A stretch of DNA of 64,000 nucleotides from Terrimesophilobacter mesophilus (GCF_014200375.1 NZ_JACHBP010000001.1:248001-312000), one strand, 5' to 3'; shown: positions 16,718 to 30,302, counted from the stretch's first letter. The notes: generated from the letters alone by a model not told the origin. Numbers and translations are program-made.

Positions 16718-18118
16718 TCACCCTCGCGAATTCAGTTGCGACAGCAGCACGGCCTCGGTGAGGACCGCGCGTCGGAATACGCCGAGGTGAAGAGACTCGT
16801 TCGGGCTGTGCGCCCGTGAATCGGGGTCTTCGACTCCTGTGACGAGGATCTGCGCATCGGGGAACAGTTCGACGAGGTCGGAGATGAACGGAATCGATCC
16901 GCCTATTCCCGTTTCGACCGGCTCGACGCCCCAGGCCGCCGCCATCGCGGACTTCGCCGCTTCCACCGCCCAGCCGCTCGTGTCGACCAGGAACGGCTCT
17001 CCACGATCGACATCGTCGATCGTGACCGTCGCCCCGAATGGCGCGTTGGCGCGCACGTGCCGCTCGAGCGCGTCGAAGGCATCGCTCGCGGACTGTCCCG
17101 GCGCGATGCGGGCGCTCACCCGCACGGTCACGGAGGGCAGCAGGGTGTTGGACGCGTTCGCGACCGTCGGTGCGTCGATGCCCGTGACGGTGATGGACGG
17201 CTGGAACCACAGCCGGCTCGGGATGCTTCCTGTTCCGATCGCGCTCACGCCGTCGAGGAATGCCGCCTCCTTCACGAGCTGCGACTCCGGATAGTGCGGG
17301 GTCTTGCCCTCAGAGCTCGTGAGCCCGTCCACCGCGACGCTGCCCACCTCGTCGTGCAGCGTGGCGAGCAGGCGGATCATGGCGAGCATCGCATCCGGAG
17401 CCGCTCCCCCGAACATCCCGGAGTGGGATGCGTGGTCGAGCGTGCTCACCGTCAGCCGGAAGGTCACGTTCCCGCGCAGGGCGATCGTGAGCGCGGGCGT
17501 GTCGACGTCCCAGTTGTCCGAGTCGGCCACGACGATGACGTCGGCGGAGAGGTTGTCGCGGTGCTGCAGGAGGAAGTTCTTGAACGAGCGGGACCCGAAC
17601 TCCTCCTCCCCCTCGAAGAACAGGACGAGGCCCAGGTCGAAGTCGGCTCCCGCAGTATCCACGAGGGCGCGGATCGCGGCGATGTGGGCCATGACACCCG
17701 CCTTGTCGTCGGCGGCGCCACGCCCGTAGAGGCGGTCGCCGCGCACGGTGGGCTCGAACGGCGGGGACTCCCAGTCCTCGTCCTTGCCTGGGGGCTGCAC
17801 GTCGTGGTGCGCGTAGAGCAGGATGGTGGGCCGGCCGTTCTTCGCGGTGCGCGTCGCGAGCACTGCCGGCTGGCCGAGCGCGTCGGTGTCGCCGATCCTG
17901 GCCTGGGAGATCCGGACGGAGTCGAATACTCCGAGACCCTCGACGAGGCCGGCGACCGCCGTGGCGCTGCGCTGCACCTGCTCCGGATCGAACGCCGCCC
18001 ACGACACGGAGGGGATGCGGACGAGATCGCCCAGTTCGGCCAACGCGGCCGGAAGTCCCGCCGTCACGGAGTCGGCGATGGCGGCGAGGGAGGCGGAGTC
18101 GTCGGGGGAAGAGGTCAT
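16718..18118 (-). CDS. M20/M25/M40 family dipeptidase
   Basis: 466 residues. Di-zinc peptidase: metal-ligand and catalytic motifs YAHHDVQPPG (His104/105, Asp106), GRGAADDKAG (Asp137/138), FEGEEEFGS (Glu171-173), ADSDNWD and a C-terminal RAHSPNESLHLG histidine. The central lid/dimerisation domain is present. It probably cleaves dipeptides in the cytosol. The stop is 36 bp before erpA on the same strand. The ATG at 18118 is preferred; upstream codons are not coding-like. Confidence 0.94.
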   Translation of the reverse strand: MTSSPDDSASLAAIADSVTAGLPAALAELGDLVRIPSVSWAAFDPEQVQRSATAVAGLVEGLGVFDSVRISQARIGDTDALGQPAVLATRTAKNGRPTILLYAHHDVQPPGKDEDWESPPFEPTVRGDRLYGRGAADDKAGVMAHIAAIRALVDTAGADFDLGLVLFFEGEEEFGSRSFKNFLLQHRDNLSADVIVVADSDNWDVDTPALTIALRGNVTFRLTVSTLDHASHSGMFGGAAPDAMLAMIRLLATLHDEVGSVAVDGLTSSEGKTPHYPESQLVKEAAFLDGVSAIGTGSIPSRLWFQPSITVTGIDAPTVANASNTLLPSVTVRVSARIAPGQSASDAFDALERHVRANAPFGATVTIDDVDRGEPFLVDTSGWAVEAAKSAMAAAWGVEPVETGIGGSIPFISDLVELFPDAQILVTGVEDPDSRAHSPNESLHLGVFRRAVLTEAVLLSQLNSRG

Positions 18119-18159
18119 GCAGGTAATCTTAACCGCAGACCGAGACATAAGGATTGACT

Positions 18160-18738
18160 GTGGCCAAGGCAGGTAAGGGCGACGAGACCGTCGACTACGA
18201 GTTGAACTCCGACAGCGCATCGACGGGGAAGGGCAGGCCGACCCCCACGCGCAAGGAGCGTGAAGCGGCCAATCTGCGCCCGCTCGTCAACAACGACCGT
18301 CGTGCCGCTTCGAAGGAGTCCAGAGCGAAGATGGCCGAGGTGCGCGAGAAGGCCAGGATCGGGATGGCCGCCGGTGAGGAGAAATACCTTCCCGTGCGCG
18401 ACAAGGGTCCCCAGCGTCGCTGGATCCGGGACTATGTCGATGCGAGATTCAGCGTCGGCGAGGTGCTCATCCCCGTGATGTTCATCGTCATCATCCTGAC
18501 CTTCATCAGCAATGAGATCTTCCAGCTGATCGGAATCGCCGGACTGTGGCTGTTCTTCCTCGCCGCCGTGATCGACGGTGTCATCCTCGGCATGCTCGTG
18601 ACCCGAAAACTCGCTCAGAAGTTCGGTGCGGACAAGGTGCAGAGTGGATCGCGGTGGTACGCGGCCATGCGCGCCATGCAGTTGAGGGTGATGCGGTTGC
18701 CGAAGCCTCAGGTCAAGCGCGGGCAGTTCCCCGTCTAG
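18160..18738 (+). CDS. DUF3043 domain membrane protein
   Basis: 192 residues. A charged, disordered N-terminal half (Lys/Arg/Glu-rich to about 100) precedes two closely spaced membrane helices (about 106-126 and 130-152) and a basic tail ending RGQFPV. This is the actinobacterial DUF3043 family, function unknown. The GTG at 18160 has AAGGA six bases upstream; a TTG at 18154 would leave no spacing. Divergent from the M20 gene. Its 3' end overlaps the convergent pyrD by 26 bp. Confidence 0.88.
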   Translation: MAKAGKGDETVDYELNSDSASTGKGRPTPTRKEREAANLRPLVNNDRRAASKESRAKMAEVREKARIGMAAGEEKYLPVRDKGPQRRWIRDYVDARFSVGEVLIPVMFIVIILTFISNEIFQLIGIAGLWLFFLAAVIDGVILGMLVTRKLAQKFGADKVQSGSRWYAAMRAMQLRVMRLPKPQVKRGQFPV

Positions 18739-19756
18739 CGATTCCGGCCAGCCCGCGGTTGATCGAACGAACCCAGAACGGGCCGCGGTAGACGAAGCCC
18801 GTGTACCCCTGCACGAGCGTCGCGCCCGCCTCCAGGCGCTCGGCGACGTCCTCTGCTGTCTCGACCCCGCCGACGGAGATGACGCACATCTCTTCGGGCA
18901 CGATGGCGCGAATCCGCCGCAGGACGTCGAGCGACCGCGGCGCGAGCGGAACCCCGGAGAGCCCTCCGTCGCCCGCCGCGGAGACGGCATCCGGTGCGGT
19001 CGCCAGGCCCGCTCGAGAGAGCGTCGTGTTCGTGGCGATGATGCCGGACAGCCCCAGCTCCGTCACGAGCGCGCACACGGCGGCAACGCCGTCGTCGTCG
19101 AGATCGGGGGCGATCTTCACCAGGACGGGCGTGCCGCCCGCAGCATCCCGCACCGCCGTCAGCAGGGGGCGCAGCCTCTCGGACTCCTGGAGCCGCCGAA
19201 GCCCGGGCGTGTTCGGTGAACTCACGTTCACGGCGAGGTAGTCGGCAACCGGGGCGAGCAGACGGGTGCTCTCCAGATAGTCCTCGACGGCGTCGTCGAC
19301 GCCGGCCACGCGCGACTTGCCGATGTTGACCCCGACGACAGGGCCTCGCCGACCTGCCTGTCGTCGCAGACGCACCACCGCATCCGCTGCACCGTAGTTG
19401 TTGAAGCCCATGCGATTGATGAGCGCGCGGTCCGCGATGAGCCGGAACAGGCGCGGCCGGGGGTTCCCCTCCTGCGCGCGCGCGGTGAGCGTGCCCACCT
19501 CGACGTGGCCGAAACCGAGATTGCCGAGGCCCCGGATGCCGGTGGCATCCTTGTCGAATCCTGCCGCCATCCCGAAAGGGGACGCGAATTCCAGGCCGAG
19601 CGCCGAGACCGCGAGAGTCGGGTGCGGTCGGGTCATGGAGCGCGCGATCGCCCCGATGCCGGGAAGCCCGAGGATCCGGATCACGAAGAACGCGAGGCCG
19701 TGGGCGCGCTCCGGGTCGAGACGCGCGAGCACGAGGCGGAAGAGGAGTCGATACAT
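18713..19756 (-). CDS. pyrD: Dihydroorotate dehydrogenase (quinone), class 2
   Basis: 347 residues. FMN barrel enzyme that oxidises dihydroorotate to orotate with quinone. Features: the N-terminal amphipathic membrane-association segment (MYRLLFRLVLARLDPERAHG), GMAAGFDKDATG, the class 2 catalytic serine region VNVSSPNTPGLR, and FMN phosphate motifs ISVGGVETAEDV and LVQGYTGFVY. It follows nrdR by 28 bp and is the last gene of the long minus-strand run. Its C-terminus overlaps the convergent DUF3043 gene. Confidence 0.97.
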   Translation of the reverse strand: MYRLLFRLVLARLDPERAHGLAFFVIRILGLPGIGAIARSMTRPHPTLAVSALGLEFASPFGMAAGFDKDATGIRGLGNLGFGHVEVGTLTARAQEGNPRPRLFRLIADRALINRMGFNNYGAADAVVRLRRQAGRRGPVVGVNIGKSRVAGVDDAVEDYLESTRLLAPVADYLAVNVSSPNTPGLRRLQESERLRPLLTAVRDAAGGTPVLVKIAPDLDDDGVAAVCALVTELGLSGIIATNTTLSRAGLATAPDAVSAAGDGGLSGVPLAPRSLDVLRRIRAIVPEEMCVISVGGVETAEDVAERLEAGATLVQGYTGFVYRGPFWVRSINRGLAGIARRGTARA

Positions 19757-19784
19757 GGGCGCTCGCCAGCCTAGCGAACGAGGG

Positions 19785-20267
19785 TCACGGGCGCCCGGCG
19801 GCCTCAGGTTCATCGCTCGATTCGTGCTCGACCCTCAGGAGCGTGATCGCCGACTCGAAGTCGTCGAGCGAGTCGAAACCCTGGTAGACGCTCGCAAAGC
19901 GCAGGTAGGCCACCTCGTCGAGTTCGCGGAGCGGAGGAAGGATGGCCAGGCCGATGTCGTTCGCATCGATCTGGGACACCCCTGTGGCGCGAATGGACTC
20001 CTCGACCTGCTGGGCGAGCACCGCGAGATCGGTGTCGGTGACGGGCCTGCCCTGGCACGCCTTCCGCACCCCTGCGACGATCTTCTCGCGGCTGAACGGC
20101 TGCACGACACCGCTGCGCTTCACGACGTTGAGGCTCGCCGTCTCCGTCGTGCTGAACCGTCTTCCGCACTCAGGGCACTGCCGTCTGCGGCGGATCGACA
20201 GTCCGTCGTCACTCGTGCGCGAATCGACGACGCGGGAGTCCGGATAGCGGCAGAACGGGCAGAACAT
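19785..20267 (-). CDS. nrdR: Transcriptional repressor of ribonucleotide reductase genes
   Basis: 160 residues. Zinc ribbon with Cys3, Cys6, Cys31 and Cys34, then an ATP-cone domain (about 46-136) containing [19 protein letters not shown]. NrdR senses dATP/ATP and represses nrd operons; no nrd genes are in this window, so its targets lie elsewhere. It follows hisD on the same strand by 31 bp. A linkage of nrdR with DNA replication genes is common. Confidence 0.97.
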   Translation of the reverse strand: MFCPFCRYPDSRVVDSRTSDDGLSIRRRRQCPECGRRFSTTETASLNVVKRSGVVQPFSREKIVAGVRKACQGRPVTDTDLAVLAQQVEESIRATGVSQIDANDIGLAILPPLRELDEVAYLRFASVYQGFDSLDDFESAITLLRVEHESSDEPEAAGRP

Positions 20268-20298
20268 GGTGGCTCAAGCCTACGCTACGGCCTGCTTT

Positions 20299-21627
20299 TC
20301 AGGCGGTATCGCCGTTCGGTTCTGCCCTGAATCGCGCGGAAACTGCGGCCGCGTGCGCCGGCAGGTCCTCGGCGTTCGCGAGTGCATGGATGTGCCCTGC
20401 GACCTCGCGCAGCCCCTCCCGTTCGTAGCGGATGACCTGCTGCGGCCGAAGGAAGGTGGCAACGCCGAGTCCGGAGGAGAACCTGGCCTGGCCGCCGGTC
20501 GGGAGAACGTGGTTGGAGCCGGCGAGGTAGTCGCCGAGACTCACCGGAGAGTGCTCTCCGACGAAGATCGCGCCGGCGTTGTCGATCATGGCGAGCAGGG
20601 CATCCGGATCGCGCACCTGCAGTTCCAGGTGCTCCGGGCCGTACGCGTTGCTGAATCCGGCTGCAGCCGCGATGTCGTCGACGATGACGATGGCGGACTG
20701 CTGTCCGTCGAGCGCCGTTCGCACCCGAGTTCCGTGGTGGGCGCTCTCGGCGAGCAGACCCAGTTCGGCGCGCGTGCGTTCCGCGAAGGCTGCGGAGTCG
20801 GTGACGAGCACCGCAGCGGCGAGTTCATCGTGCTCGGCCTGGCTGACCAGGTCCGCAGCGACGAGCACGGGGTCTGCGCTCTCGTCGGCGATCACGAGGA
20901 TCTCGGTCGGACCCGCCTCCGCGTCGATGCCGACCTGCCCGCGGACGATGCGCTTGGCGGCAGCGACCCAGACGTTTCCCGGTCCGGTCACGAGGTCGAC
21001 CGGCTCGAGCCCGAGATCCGGAACACCCCAGGCGAACGCGCCGATCGCACCGGCACCGCCCATGGCGTACACCTCATCGATGCCGAGCAGTCCCGCCGCG
21101 GCGAGGATAGTCGGATGCACTGACCCCCCGAAGTCCTTCTGGGGCGGTGACGCGAGGGCGAGAGACGCGACGCCGGCGACCTGCGCAGGGACGACGTTCA
21201 TGACGACGCTCGACGGATAGACGGCCTTGCCGCCCGGGACGTAGAGCCCAACGCGACGGATCGGCCGCCACCGCTGCTGCACCATCCCGCCGTCGCTGAG
21301 TCCGGTCGAGATGGGAACCGGAAGTTGAGCGCTCGAGACGGCGCGCACCCGCCGGATGGCCTCATCCAGTGCCTCCCGCACCGCGGGCGCGAGGTGCTCG
21401 ACCGCGCGTCGGATGACGGCATCCGGGACGCGGATGGAATCCGGCCGCACCCCATCCAGTCGCTCGGCCTGGTCGAGGAGTGCAGCGGAGCCGCGCTGCC
21501 TCACGTCGTCGATGAGACCGGATGCCGCCTCGGCGGAGGCCGACACGTCGACGCGAGCGCGCGGCATGAGCTGCGAGAGCTCACCGCCTGAGTGCGTCGT
21601 CCCTCGGAGATCGATCGTCGTGATCAT
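20299..21627 (-). CDS. hisD: Histidinol dehydrogenase
   Basis: 442 residues. Catalyses the last two steps of histidine synthesis, histidinol to histidine with NAD. Motifs: GLYVPGGKAVYPSSVVMN, GAGAIGAFAWG, VTGPGNVWVAAAKR, AGPTEILVIADESADP and the Zn/catalytic YGPEHLELQ; the C-terminal GGQARFSSGLGV is also present. The ATG at 21627 (MITTIDLRG) lies 5 bp after the dnaE stop, implying coupling to dnaE. Other his genes are not in view. Confidence 0.97.
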   Translation of the reverse strand: MITTIDLRGTTHSGGELSQLMPRARVDVSASAEAASGLIDDVRQRGSAALLDQAERLDGVRPDSIRVPDAVIRRAVEHLAPAVREALDEAIRRVRAVSSAQLPVPISTGLSDGGMVQQRWRPIRRVGLYVPGGKAVYPSSVVMNVVPAQVAGVASLALASPPQKDFGGSVHPTILAAAGLLGIDEVYAMGGAGAIGAFAWGVPDLGLEPVDLVTGPGNVWVAAAKRIVRGQVGIDAEAGPTEILVIADESADPVLVAADLVSQAEHDELAAAVLVTDSAAFAERTRAELGLLAESAHHGTRVRTALDGQQSAIVIVDDIAAAAGFSNAYGPEHLELQVRDPDALLAMIDNAGAIFVGEHSPVSLGDYLAGSNHVLPTGGQARFSSGLGVATFLRPQQVIRYEREGLREVAGHIHALANAEDLPAHAAAVSARFRAEPNGDTA

Positions 21628-21632
21628 GGCGG

Positions 21633-25148
<3,516 letters not shown>

Positions 25149-25232
25149 GTATTTCTCCGACGGGAAGGGTGTCAGTCCAGACTAGGGCAGCCAGGGTCCG
25201 GCCCGCTGGCGACCTGCCGTCCGGCAGCTCCT

Positions 25233-26153
25233 TTACACGCTCCGAAGGACGTCGAGCGCGTGCGCGAGCTCCTGCGGATAGGTCGAGGTGAACTCGACGA
25301 ACTCGCCATCCCCGGGATGCCGGAATGCCAGGCGCACGGCATGCAGCCACTGTCGGTCGAGCCCGAGCCGGGCAGAGAGGGTCGGGTCGGCGCCGTACAG
25401 CTCATCTCCGACACAGGGATGCCTCTGGGCGGCGAGGTGCACCCGAATCTGGTGGGTTCGCCCGGTCTCGAGCCGCACCTCGAGGAGCGATGCACCGGGG
25501 AAGGCCTCGAGGGTCTCGTAGTGCGTCACGGAATGTTTGCCATCGCTCGTGATCGCGAACTTCCACCGCGCCCCCGGATGGCGGCCGATGGGCGCATCGA
25601 TCGTTCCGCTGAGCGGGTCCGGATGGCCCTGGACGGTCGCGTGGTAGATCTTCGTGACCTCACGATCGTGGAATGCGCGCTTCAGCTCCGCATACGCGCG
25701 CTCGCTCCTGGCGACGACCATGAGTCCGCTCGTGCCCGCGTCGAGCCGGTGGACGATCCCGGCCCGCTCCGCAGGTCCGGACGTGCTCACGCGGATTCCC
25801 GCTGCGGCAAGGGCGCCGAGCACCGTGGACCCCTCCCACCCCACCGAGGGGTGTGCCGTCACGCCGGCCGGCTTGTCGATGACGACGATGTCGTCGTCCT
25901 CGAACACGACGGCGAGCCCCACCACCTCGCGCGGTACGATCACCGCCTCGCGCCTCGGTTGCCAGGAGACCTCGAGGATCGCCCCGTCGACGAGACGGGT
26001 CGACTTTGAGATGATCACGCCATCGGAGGCGACACCCCCCGCGTCGAGGATCTCGGCGGCGAAGGTCCTGGTGAACCCCAGCAGGCGCCCGAGGGCGACA
26101 TCCGCTCGCTCGCCGGCGACTCCAGCCGGCACGGGGAAACGGCGGCTCTCCAC
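25233..26153 (-). CDS. rluD: RluA/RluD family 23S rRNA pseudouridine synthase
   Basis: 306 residues. An N-terminal S4-like RNA-binding domain (about 14-75) is followed by the catalytic domain with [14 protein letters not shown] and the catalytic Asp138 in [11 protein letters not shown], and later [14 protein letters not shown]. It most likely makes pseudouridines in 23S rRNA helix 69, as RluD does, though the exact target is inferred. The GTG start is 4 bp after the lspA stop, the usual lspA-rluD coupling. Confidence 0.93.
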   Translation of the reverse strand: MESRRFPVPAGVAGERADVALGRLLGFTRTFAAEILDAGGVASDGVIISKSTRLVDGAILEVSWQPRREAVIVPREVVGLAVVFEDDDIVVIDKPAGVTAHPSVGWEGSTVLGALAAAGIRVSTSGPAERAGIVHRLDAGTSGLMVVARSERAYAELKRAFHDREVTKIYHATVQGHPDPLSGTIDAPIGRHPGARWKFAITSDGKHSVTHYETLEAFPGASLLEVRLETGRTHQIRVHLAAQRHPCVGDELYGADPTLSARLGLDRQWLHAVRLAFRHPGDGEFVEFTSTYPQELAHALDVLRSV

Positions 26154-26157
26154 GGTG

Positions 26158-26697
26158 TCAGACCTGGGGTTCGCGTACTGCGCGTCGGCCGTCGAGCCGT
26201 GTCCCCCGCAGGGACAGGATGATGAAGAGTCCCATACTGGCCACGATGAAGGAGTCCGCGATGTTGAAGATCGCGGGGAACCCCCACACCTGGACGAAGT
26301 CGACGACGTGACCGAGCCCGAAGCTCGGCTCACGAAACAGACGGTCGGTGAGGTTCCCGGTCGTGCCGCCGAGGAGCATTCCGAACAGGATCGCCCAGGA
26401 CACCGACCGGATCCTCCGCGCGTACCAGACGATGAACACCGTCACGCCGGCGGCGACGATCGAGAAGATCCAGGTCGAACCGCTCGCGAGCGAGAAGGCG
26501 GCCCCGGAGTTCTTGACGAAGTGGAACTGGAGGACGGGACCGAGAACCGGCACCTGCTCCCCCTCGCGGAGGTTCGCGACGATGAGGAACTTCGTCAGCT
26601 GGTCGACCCCGTACACGGTGAGCGCAACAAGGACGAGCGTCGCGATTGAGCGCACGCTGGTGCGAGCCGGTGGTTCCGGCGCTGGTCCTGTCGACAG
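26158..26697 (-). CDS. lspA: Lipoprotein signal peptidase (signal peptidase II)
   Basis: About 165-179 residues, four membrane helices. The aspartyl catalytic pair is seen in [12 protein letters not shown] and [10 protein letters not shown], with the family motif [12 protein letters not shown]. It removes signal peptides from prolipoproteins in the membrane. The start is uncertain: a CTG at 26697, next to the wag31 stop, gives a normal N-terminal tail; a GTG at 26655 (VRSIATLVL) gives a shorter form. Neither has a strong ribosome-binding site. Coupled to rluD downstream. Confidence 0.94.
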   Translation of the reverse strand: MSTGPAPEPPARTSVRSIATLVLVALTVYGVDQLTKFLIVANLREGEQVPVLGPVLQFHFVKNSGAAFSLASGSTWIFSIVAAGVTVFIVWYARRIRSVSWAILFGMLLGGTTGNLTDRLFREPSFGLGHVVDFVQVWGFPAIFNIADSFIVASMGLFIILSLRGTRLDGRRAVREPQV

Positions 26698-26698
26698 C

Positions 26699-27463
26699 TC
26701 AGTTACCGCCGAAGCCGGGGAAGCCTGACTGCGGCTGAGCGGGGACGCTGCCCACATTGGCGGGCTCCTGCTCGACTCCGTCGGCCGCAGCCGACAGGTC
26801 GGCGGGTGGTGCGCTCAGTGCGTGCGCACTGGCTCCGGCCGGCTCGCCCGTGCTGTCGAGGTCGTGGAGGATCGTCTCGATGTGGCCCTTGAGCTTCGCG
26901 CGGTATTCCCGCTCGAACGCCCTCAGTTCCTCGACCCGGCCTTCGAGCGCCTGACGCTCCTGCTCGAGCTTGTCCACCTGCGCACGCTGCTGGGACTCCG
27001 CCTCGCTGACGATGCGCGCAGCGGTCGAATGGCCCTCTGCGATGAGAGCATCGCGCTTTTCGATGCCCTCGCGAACGTGCTCCTCGTGCAGGCGCCGCGC
27101 GAGCTGGAGGAGGTTGTTGGTGTTGTTGGGATCGTTCGCCGGGTCGGAGCCGGGGAACGCCGCAGCCACCGGGGCTGCAGCCACCGGCTCGCTCGCAGCA
27201 ATCGGCTCGCTCGCGGCAATCGGCACCGGTGCCGCTGCGGGCTGTTCCGCGACGGGCGCGGAGCCTCCACTGCGCTGGAGTTCGCTGATCCTGGCGTCAC
27301 TGGATACGAGCCGCTGGCGAAGTTCTTCGTTCTCCTGGCCAAGACGGCGAAGCTCCACGACGACCTCGTCAAGGAAGTCGTCGACCTCGTCCTGGTCGTA
27401 GCCTTCACGGAATTTGGTCGGCTGGAAACGCTTGTTGACCACGTCTTCAGGGGTCAGAGCCAT
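26699..27463 (-). CDS. wag31: DivIVA/Wag31 polar growth protein
   Basis: 254 residues. N-terminal membrane-curvature-sensing domain (ALTPEDVVNKRFQPTKFREG, then YDQDEVDDFLDEV), a first coiled coil, an Ala/Pro/Glu-rich linker (about 78-112) with short repeats, a second coiled coil (about 125-195) and a low-complexity tail ending GFPGFGGN. It localises to poles and septum and directs cell-wall synthesis; in mycobacteria it is phosphorylated by PknA/PknB. The ATG at 27463 has AAGGTG upstream. Confidence 0.96.
   Translation of the reverse strand: MALTPEDVVNKRFQPTKFREGYDQDEVDDFLDEVVVELRRLGQENEELRQRLVSSDARISELQRSGGSAPVAEQPAAAPVPIAASEPIAASEPVAAAPVAAAFPGSDPANDPNNTNNLLQLARRLHEEHVREGIEKRDALIAEGHSTAARIVSEAESQQRAQVDKLEQERQALEGRVEELRAFEREYRAKLKGHIETILHDLDSTGEPAGASAHALSAPPADLSAAADGVEQEPANVGSVPAQPQSGFPGFGGN
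27185..27220 (-). repeat. 18-bp tandem repeat within wag31
   Basis: Two near-identical 18-bp units (27185-27202 and 27203-27220, one mismatch) encode the hexapeptide repeat in PIAASEPIAASEPVAA in the linker of Wag31. An in-frame unit could expand or contract without breaking the reading frame. Confidence 0.8.
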
Positions 27464-27559
27464 GTGTGTCACCTTCAAAGTTCATCGAAACGTCAGTATC
27501 AACGTACCGCTAACGGTACCAAAATAATTGGGAATCCCCCGTTAACCTCGTGGTCGACC

Positions 27560-27862
27560 TCACGACGACTTCAGGATGAGGGTGACGTACATGAGCACGA
27601 TCACGACGAGCATGACGATGCTCCAGGAGAAATCGAGCGCCGCTGCGCCGACTCGGAACGGTGGAATGATCCGTCGAACCAGGCGGATCGGCGGATCCGT
27701 GAGCGTGAAGACCAGCTCGGCCAGGACGAGTCCGAAGCCTCGTGGCCGCCATCCACGCGAGAAGTTCTGCGCGAGATCGAGGATGAATCTCGCCCACATC
27801 ACGAAGAAATAGAGCAGCAGCAGGACGTACAGGACGCTGGCGACGAAGGACACGATGAGCAT
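27560..27862 (-). CDS. YggT family membrane protein
   Basis: 100 residues. Two YggT-type hydrophobic segments (about 4-27 and 73-95) flank the family motif LTDPPIRLVRRIIPPFR. It is located between sepF and wag31, as in most actinobacteria and Firmicutes, where it is linked to division or osmotic functions; its molecular role is not established. Confidence 0.93.
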   Translation of the reverse strand: MLIVSFVASVLYVLLLLYFFVMWARFILDLAQNFSRGWRPRGFGLVLAELVFTLTDPPIRLVRRIIPPFRVGAAALDFSWSIVMLVVIVLMYVTLILKSS

Positions 27863-27919
27863 GGTGCCGCCTACCGTCGACGTTCGAACGAACGCGACGT
27901 TCTCAACTCCGCCAAGGCG

Positions 27920-28399
27920 TCAGTGCTCGGGGAAGAACGTGGCGTCCACCGCGGAATCCGGCTCCGCCTGGTCGCCGCTGACCGCGACGTGGGCCGGCGA
28001 CAGGAGGAACACCTTGCTCGTGACGCGCTCGATCCGGCCGTAGAGCCCTTGCGAGAGCCCGCTCGCGAAGTCGACGAGACGGCGAGCCTCCGATTCGCTC
28101 ATCTGGGACAGGTTGATGATGACCGGGATGCCCTCGCGGAAGTTCTCGGCGATGAGCTGGGCGTCCTTGTACTGGCGAGGGTGCACGGTCAGGATCTCGT
28201 TCATCTCCGCAGCAGGTGGCGCCTGGCGCACCGCGCGGCGCAGCGGCGTCACCGGAGCACGCTGTGCCTGGTGCTGTATGGACTGCTGGTGGTTCTGGGC
28301 TGCGACCGGAGCCGGTGCGGCCGCAGCCGAACCGTAGTCGTCGAATTCCTCGTCAGCGAGGCCCAGATAGACCATGGTCTTGCGTAACGGGTTAGCCAT
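27920..28399 (-). CDS. sepF: Cell division protein SepF
   Basis: 159 residues. An N-terminal amphipathic membrane-binding helix ([18 protein letters not shown]), an Ala/Gln-rich linker and a C-terminal SepF core from about 70 ([19 protein letters not shown], then [18 protein letters not shown]). It tethers FtsZ to the membrane in actinobacteria, which lack FtsA. It follows yggS by 36 bp and precedes yggT by 57 bp. Confidence 0.96.
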   Translation of the reverse strand: MANPLRKTMVYLGLADEEFDDYGSAAAAPAPVAAQNHQQSIQHQAQRAPVTPLRRAVRQAPPAAEMNEILTVHPRQYKDAQLIAENFREGIPVIINLSQMSESEARRLVDFASGLSQGLYGRIERVTSKVFLLSPAHVAVSGDQAEPDSAVDATFFPEH

Positions 28400-28435
28400 T
28401 GTGTGCCTCCAGTAGTGAAACGCCTGACTTCGAGA

Positions 28436-29122
28436 TTAACCGGCGATGGGCCGATTTCCCGTGATTGCCGTGCCAATCCGGAGGTGTGTCGCGCCCTCGA
28501 GGACGGCTTCCCGGTAGTCCCCCGACATCCCGGCGGAAATGGCGACGGCCTCCGGCGCCACGGTGCGCAGCAGCTCCGAGGCCCCTCGAACGCGAGCGAA
28601 GGCGTGCCGGGGTTCGCTGCCGAGCGGTGCGACGGCCATGACACCGAGAAGCCGAAGCCCCGTCGACTCCAGGACGCGCTCTGCGAGCGGAAGGACGAGC
28701 GAAGGCTCGATCCCGCCCCGCGTCGGATCCTCGGTGAGATTGACCTGGATGAAGCACTCGACGGGCGGCACCGAATCCGAGAGGGCCTGGACGAGGGACT
28801 CGCGATCGAGAGAGTGGATCACTCGGGCGTACTCCGCGATCTGGCGCGCCTTCTTGCCCTGGACCTGGCCGACGAAATGCCAGACGAGTTCTGGGTCGGC
28901 GACCTCGGCGACCTTGGATCGCGCTTCCTGATGCCTGCTCTCTCCGAAGTCCCGGACGCCGAGGGCCGCGAGTTCGCGCACGATCGATGCCGGATGGAAC
29001 TTGGTGACGACGATCGTCGTGATGTCGGCCGCGCTGCGCCCGGCATCCTTGGCGGCATCCGAGATGCCGGCTCGAACCGTCTCGAGGCGCTCGGCAAGGC
29101 TCACGTCCTGCCCGCTGCTCAT
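28436..29122 (-). CDS. YggS family pyridoxal phosphate homeostasis protein
   Basis: 228 residues. Alanine-racemase-like PLP barrel. The PLP lysine is Lys41 (VVTKFHPA). Further motifs are [14 protein letters not shown] (usually WHFIGxLQxNK), [21 protein letters not shown] and SAGMSGDY. It keeps free PLP balanced and affects amino-acid pools; it has no known enzyme activity. The ATG overlaps the ftsZ stop as ATGA, the normal ftsZ-yggS-sepF order. Confidence 0.95.
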   Translation of the reverse strand: MSSGQDVSLAERLETVRAGISDAAKDAGRSAADITTIVVTKFHPASIVRELAALGVRDFGESRHQEARSKVAEVADPELVWHFVGQVQGKKARQIAEYARVIHSLDRESLVQALSDSVPPVECFIQVNLTEDPTRGGIEPSLVLPLAERVLESTGLRLLGVMAVAPLGSEPRHAFARVRGASELLRTVAPEAVAISAGMSGDYREAVLEGATHLRIGTAITGNRPIAG

Positions 29123-30282
29123 TTGAGGAAGTCGGGAATGTCCAGATCGTCGCCGTCGCCATCGAATTCCGGATCCATCGCTACGGCCGGCGCATCCGGC
29201 TCTTGGCCCCACGCGCCGGAGTCGGTCAGACCCTCGCTCACGGCGAATCCGCTCTCATACTCCGCCGTCGCCTCCATGGGCGGAGCCCCGGCGGTCACGT
29301 AACTCGAGCGCCGATCCGCCTTGCGAATACTCGGCTCTCCCCCGTCGAACCCGGCCGCGATGACCGTGACGCGCACCTCGTCGCCGAGGGTGTCGTCGAT
29401 GACCGCGCCGAAGATGATGTTCGCCTCCGGATGCACCGCCTCCTGGACGAGTCTCGCGGCGTCGTTGATCTCGAAGATCCCGAGGTTGGAGCCGCCCTGG
29501 ATCGAGAGCAGTACGCCGTGCGCGCCATCGATGCTCGCCTCGAGGAGGGGGCTTGCGACCGCGAGTTCCGCGGCCTTGATCGCGCGGTCGGCGCCTCTGG
29601 ACGAGCCGATCCCCATGAGGGCGGACCCAGCTCCCTGCATGACCGACTTGACGTCGGCGAAGTCGAGGTTGATGAGGCCGGGAGTCGTGATGAGGTCGGT
29701 GATTCCCTGGACGCCGGCCAGCAGGACCTGGTCGGCCGTTGCAAAGGCCTCGAGGAAGCTGATTCCCCGGTCGCTGATCTCCAGCAGGCGGTCGTTCGGG
29801 ACGACGATGAGCGTGTCCACTTCGCTCTTGAGCGCGGCGATGCCGACTTCTGCCTGGGACGCCCTGCGCTTGCCTTCGAATCCGAAGGGGCGGGTCACAA
29901 CGCCGATCGTGAGTGCGCCGATGGACTTCGCGATACGGGCGATGACGGGCGCACCCCCCGTGCCGGTTCCGCCGCCCTCTCCTGCCGTGACGAAGACCAT
30001 GTCCGCCCCGGCGAGAGCCTCTTCGATCTCTTCGGCGTGGTCCTCCGCAGCACGCCGACCGACCTCGGGGTCGGCCCCTGCGCCCAGTCCCCTCGTGAGC
30101 TCGCGCCCGACGTCCAGTTTGACGTCGGCGTCGCTCATGAGCAGCGCCTGGGCGTCGGTGTTGATCGCGATGAACTCCACGCCTCGAAGACCGAGCTCGA
30201 TCATGCGGTTGACCGCGTTCACTCCCCCGCCGCCGATGCCGACCACCTTGATCACGGCGAGGTAGTTCTGGTTTGATGTCAC
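29119..30282 (-). CDS. ftsZ: Cell division GTPase FtsZ
   Basis: 387 residues. Tubulin-type GTPase with the signature GGGTGTG at 103-109, the T7-loop region [11 protein letters not shown] and a C-terminal conserved tail [10 protein letters not shown] that binds SepF/FtsW. It polymerises into the Z-ring at mid-cell. GTG start with GGAGG nine bases upstream. A 175-bp gap separates it from ftsQ and holds an AT-rich palindrome, so it probably has its own promoter. Confidence 0.98.
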   Translation of the reverse strand: MTSNQNYLAVIKVVGIGGGGVNAVNRMIELGLRGVEFIAINTDAQALLMSDADVKLDVGRELTRGLGAGADPEVGRRAAEDHAEEIEEALAGADMVFVTAGEGGGTGTGGAPVIARIAKSIGALTIGVVTRPFGFEGKRRASQAEVGIAALKSEVDTLIVVPNDRLLEISDRGISFLEAFATADQVLLAGVQGITDLITTPGLINLDFADVKSVMQGAGSALMGIGSSRGADRAIKAAELAVASPLLEASIDGAHGVLLSIQGGSNLGIFEINDAARLVQEAVHPEANIIFGAVIDDTLGDEVRVTVIAAGFDGGEPSIRKADRRSSYVTAGAPPMEATAEYESGFAVSEGLTDSGAWGQEPDAPAVAMDPEFDGDGDDLDIPDFLK

Positions 30283-30302
30283 GTCCGGCCTCCGGTAATA
30301 CG

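Noticed and set aside
20290-20304. GCCTG/CAGGC hairpin at the end of hisD as a terminator
   Set aside because: The stem is only 5 bp, it includes the hisD stop codon, no T-run follows and nrdR lies 31 bp on in the same direction.
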